A stretch of DNA of 64,000 nucleotides from Pempheris klunzingeri (lineage: Eukaryota > Chordata > Actinopteri > Acropomatiformes > Pempheridae), in assembly GCF_042242105.1 (NCBI RefSeq), contig NC_092017.1, positions 17,260,432 to 17,324,431 on the forward strand, read 5' to 3'. How positions within the stretch are numbered: position 1 is the first letter of the stretch; every line of letters begins with the position of its first letter. The translations under genes and the position numbers were made by a program. This document shows positions 60,213-64,000 of this stretch, one piece after another. The notes under the pieces were generated by a model. The model saw nothing but the letters and a program-made list of their open reading frames with translations, was not told the DNA's origin and made no database searches.

Positions 60213-61829
60213 CTTGTCTGTCTCAGCTCACTTTCACGGTTCAATCCATCATTTTCAAAGCAAAATGTCAATCGTTTGAAGGAGTAGTGTGTCTTGTGTC
60301 TGATTGGCTAAATTCAGTCTCAACGCACACGTTTTCCTTCTGAAATGTTTTGCATGTCCTGTTTGTCTAAACAAGAGTTGTGAGATTGAAGTAAAACTAG
60401 TCAAACAAGGTTGTCTGCGGTTTATGATAATGTTCTGAACTTATGTTTAGGTTCACTTCTGTTTATTTTGGCAGTTTAGAAATATTGTTAACACACACAC
60501 CTCAGCATGCAACGAGCCTGAATCTGTACTTAAACATCAAACATCATACAAAAGGGGCATGACTCTGACCTGACTAAACTTTTCAGCGTAAAATGTTTAA
60601 TGTGGAAAACCTTGTACTTTTGGTCAAAAAATACTTGAGTTGTGCTTAGTTGAATATGTATGTTTATTACAACATAATTCTGACATTAGAGACATGAGGA
60701 TCTTTGTACAGAATGTATGAATAGACACAGTTTACACCAAAAAACTTAGAGTAACATTAGATTCACTCAGCTTTATGTAGAATGTTGTATAGAAATACCA
60801 CCAGACAGGAAGCAGACAATATGTGTGGGTTATTCTAGGCTGAGTCCCTTCAGAGGAGTCAGGATAATCAACAAGGTCACCATCTCTCACAGACATTGAA
60901 ATAGGAAGAAGCTCAAAAGTTTAAAAAAAAAAGTACCAGGGAATGTTGTCAGCAATATGAAATAACTCAATCTGACATTAATCAGATGTGAATATAAAAA
61001 GACAGGAGATAATTTTTTTAAAATGTAATCACTCACATGAATGTTAAATGCAAAGGAGGAACTTGGAGGAACAGTTTCTTCTCTTGTGTCTTCATGCTTC
61101 ATATTTCAGAGAAGTACAGTCCTGAATTTAATTTGCTCATTATCTAAGGAAAAGAAGAACATATTAGAACTTAAAGGACATGTGAATAGTGTTGTATTAG
61201 ACCTCTTGGGCAGAGCAATTACCTTAAAGCCAAATGGTTTGTTGAAACATAAAAATATTTCTTGAACAATTGCCAATGCAAGTAAGAAGTTTGCAGGAAC
61301 CCAAAGATACAAAAAAAGGGCTTGTTTCAGAGCCTGAGTGCCCTAAAACATAATCATAAACGTGATCATTTCAAATTTAAATCTAATTTAAAATATATAA
61401 CACATTAAAATGAGCGGGGAAAGTGGGCTATATAACGTATTGCTTGCAAATTAAAAAAAAATCAGTCCCTGTGAGACTCATTTAAATACCACTTCCATAT
61501 GTTTTTCTGTCATTGGATTTCTCTTTTCTCTTTTCTTCATTCTGACTCCTTGAACCCTCCCAGTGTGGACGATGTTTCCTTATGTTCTCATGATGACCCT
61601 ATACTCCTTGAACTCGACATAGTGGATTCGAACCTGGAACCGTCTTGCTGTGAGCGCCACCGTGCTGCCCATCCTAATAGATGTGATTACACTATTTGAA
61701 ATACTACATCACGTAATCATTATTTTTCTTTTTACGATTCTGTACTGTAACTGTAAGCTGCAAACCAGTCAAACATTTGCTGATGATCACTATAATTGTG
61801 TTACACTGTGATTTAACCTTCCTACTGAA
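60213..61829. other. Intergenic region between receptor genes C and D
   Basis: No gene is recognised. The promoter of gene C should lie just above 60212. A tRNA-derived SINE-like repeat is listed separately at 61560-61680. The remaining sequence is AT-rich, and small open frames have no domain. Confidence 0.45.
61560..61680 (-). repeat. Degenerate tRNA-like SINE/repeat fragment
   Basis: Read on the minus strand it gives GGGCAGCACGGTGGCGCTC, CACAGCAAGACGGTTCCAGG and GTTCGAATCC. This is the start of a very common fish repeat that contains a tRNA B-box-like word. There is no complete tRNA cloverleaf, so it is not a tRNA gene. Confidence 0.6.
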
Positions 61830-63745
61830 TCAACTTTCATAAGAGTTACTTAAGGTCCACAGGCATACGATGGAGACAAAGCTGACAGAGATGAAGACGA
61901 TGTACAAGCCAAACAGCAGACGGTCGATGACTGTCCCGATCATCTGCCATTCCTGCGAGGTTTTGCTTCCCAGGAAGTGTTTGTCCACCTGGAGGCGGAT
62001 GGCCACGAGATCTCTGCTCAGCTTCCTCAGTTCATCCAGGGCCGGCTCCGGAGGGGGTTTCATTGGAGGTGTGTGATCAGGGATGCTATGAAGATCTGAG
62101 ACAATGCTGGCATTCATTGCTGAGTATGCCAAAAATCAAACCAGAGATCAGTAAGAGGCAAGAGTAGCCTGTTATTCAGACACAATATCCAAAAGTGATC
62201 ATAACCTCAAATTATTATTTGAGGCAGGCCATCATGTGCAGATTTCCAACCTCAGACCTGAGTGGACAGAATATTGCTCTTCATTTGATTGGGAAGATAG
62301 AGACCCACCTTTAACAAGAATCTTTCCCTCACCCATTTCAAACTATTAACATTGTTAGCATCAGGTAAATCAATTTCTCATTTAAATCCTCTGTTTTAGA
62401 TGTGTTCCTCACTGTTTGCCATTTTTTTATATCGATTATTATTTATCCAGCATCTGGCAGTTTAATTGTTGTAAACATGCAATTATTCAACTGTTACTGA
62501 AAAAAACTAATCTGGATCTGCCATTACTCTGTACTCAGCTGACACTCTGGAAAAGTTAGATGTTGAATGAGTATGTTCAGTCACTAGACAAGTGCCAGAG
62601 GGTGTGAGAGGTGCACATGGGCTGGGCCTAGCAGTTTGCCATCAGTACAACAATACAATAAAAATACATAATAAATAATATAAATGAAAGCAGTTTGGGT
62701 CCCTCAGATTGCATGCATCACGTTTAGCGCCCTGACGTTCAACTGAGGCTGAGCCAACTGGTTATAATATGCTTTGAGACTGAAATTTTACTGTAGGGAG
62801 TATGTCAGCTGGAAATGGTAATGTTTGCATTGTTTATGTTAATAAACGCTGAGTTAAGTGCAGTTAGAAGCTCTAGAAAAGCTAAGAAGTGGAGCTGAAA
62901 TTGTTTTGTGAAAACCACTGTTTCCAAGACCAGGAAAGAAGGATGAACATTCACGTTTAATTTACTCTTATATAGTTAATGTTGATAATTAAAAATGATA
63001 ATGCCATTATACCTCTAGCAGATGGAAGGGAGACTGTGATGCGGTTGCTCTTCTTTTTTGGAGGGAGACAAACGACAATAGCCAGATATCGCAACACGAG
63101 GATGCTGAGCCAGTTCGGCACTGCACTGTAGTGGCTGGAGCTGAACTGGATATTAGTGATGAACACTGTCTCCAACAGGCTGGCCACCATCAGAGCAAGA
63201 CTTAGAGAGAAGAAAACATCTGTTGTAAAGAAAAAGAAGCAGCGGTTAGGAGGTAAAGAGATATTTTTCATTCAAACTTTACTCTCCAAAGGTAGGTGAA
63301 AGATTGACTTTTAAAGTGTCACGCTGCAACGAGGGTGGAGGTAATCTCAGCAAGTTAAAATTCAATGGGTAGAGCAGGAGAATCAGCTTTTCAGAGGACA
63401 TACTATTAATTAGCCAACGATTGCATTTGGTCAAGAAGAAGCACTAGTATAGATATTAAAGTGATACCACGGCCTTAATCTTGATGGATGACGGCTGTAA
63501 TTTTAAATCTCCTGATATCACAGGTGTCACTCACTGATGAGAGGTGTTGTGTTTCCAGTGACGGGCAGCAGGTCGTTCATGATGAGCAGGAAGACTGTGT
63601 ATCCCAGGATGAGGGTCATCTTGAAGGAGGATCGGTCCACACTCTGAGGAGGCAGCAGGAAGCTGAAGAGGTCCAGCGTGATGAGGAAGCAGCTGGGGAT
63701 CAGCAGGTTCACCACGTAGAGGACTGGCCTACGTCTTAGAATGAT
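61830..63745 (-). CDS. 5-HT3-type Cys-loop receptor subunit, gene D, last three exons (5' part beyond window)
   Basis: Exons 63535-63745, 63013-63219 and 61830-62119 correspond to exons 7, 8 and 9 of genes A and C. They have the same phases, and the stop is at 61830. They encode M1, M2 ([15 protein letters not shown]), M3, the intracellular loop with [13 protein letters not shown], the MA helix and M4. The extracellular ligand-binding exons lie past position 64000. Exon 7 is almost identical to gene C exon 7 (two residue differences in 70), whereas exon 8 differs at many more sites. Exon 9 resembles gene A in its loop and gene C in its MA-M4 part. No stop or frameshift is seen in these exons, so the gene is probably functional. 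Confidence 0.9.
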
Positions 63746-63943
63746 CTTGGGAAGAGACACAGGTACAAGGTCCCCAAGTTTTAGTCAGACTTTACAATAC
63801 TGCTGTAATTACTGTCAATAAATGAGACCATTGTCCTCTGTTGTAGTTTCTGATGGTTATTTAATGGCCCCTCAGACCTGTCTGTGTTTACATGATTCCA
63901 CTATGACAAATTATCCACAAAGACAACAACTACAGTCATTTCG
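63331..63943 (-). repeat. High-identity tract shared with gene C, D copy
   Basis: Partner of 56016-56630, covering exon 7 and intron sequence on both sides. The match ends near 63943, after AAAGACAACAACTACAG. Short indels only (for example AACAAC versus AACAACAAC). Confidence 0.75.
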
Positions 63944-64000
63944 TAAAACTTGATTTTGAACACGAAAAAAAACATTCCACCTTTTGTCACACTGCTCCAC

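Noticed and set aside
61610..61680. Possible tRNA gene (GGTTCGAATCC word on the minus strand)
   Set aside because: Only a B-box-like word within a known type of fish repeat. No cloverleaf, acceptor stem or A box.

Overview
The window is vertebrate nuclear DNA, almost certainly from a bony fish. It has spaced-out genes with GT-AG introns, abundant (TG)n and (AT)n microsatellites, and several dispersed repeats of types common in teleost genomes. Gene content (a TSC22-domain gene, Rubicon, and a tandem array of 5-HT3-type receptor subunits) is linked on human chromosome arm 3q, which fits an old conserved neighbourhood. No prokaryotic or viral gene was seen.

Layout. (1) 1-4300, plus strand: the last two coding exons and long 3' UTR of a TSC22-domain gene, best matched to tsc22d2. 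(2) 4300-12600: intergenic, with a triplicated ~0.85-kb repeat (7432-9545) and a decayed non-LTR retrotransposon (10429-11110). (3) 12600-34934, plus strand: the complete Rubicon gene rubcn. I resolved 22 coding exons that join in phase to a predicted 972-residue protein with an N-terminal RUN domain and a C-terminal zinc-binding Rubicon-homology domain. (4) 34935-39450: rubcn 3' flank and repeats. (5) 39453 to the end, minus strand: four tandem Cys-loop receptor subunit genes of the 5-HT3 type, called A, B, C and D here. A, B and C are complete with nine coding exons each (472, 474 and 465 residues). D has its last three exons in the window and runs off the end.

How the genes work, from family knowledge. 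TSC22 proteins are leucine-zipper regulators. Rubicon restrains Beclin-1/UVRAG/VPS34 and Rab7-dependent late autophagy and supports LC3-associated phagocytosis. The receptor subunits form pentameric cation channels. No functional link between the three loci is implied.

Most notable observations. In rubcn, the reading frame of the second-last exon runs open straight through the splice donor for a further ~379 codons. It ends in a stop followed by a canonical poly(A) signal. This looks like an alternative terminal exon that would replace the last zinc ligands with a long charged tail carrying related basic-hydrophobic motifs. In the receptor array, all complete subunits lack the loop-B tryptophan that binds serotonin and the three arginines that restrict 5-HT3A conductance, while pore exons are nearly identical between copies. 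A ~610-nt tract shared by C and D looks like recent gene conversion.
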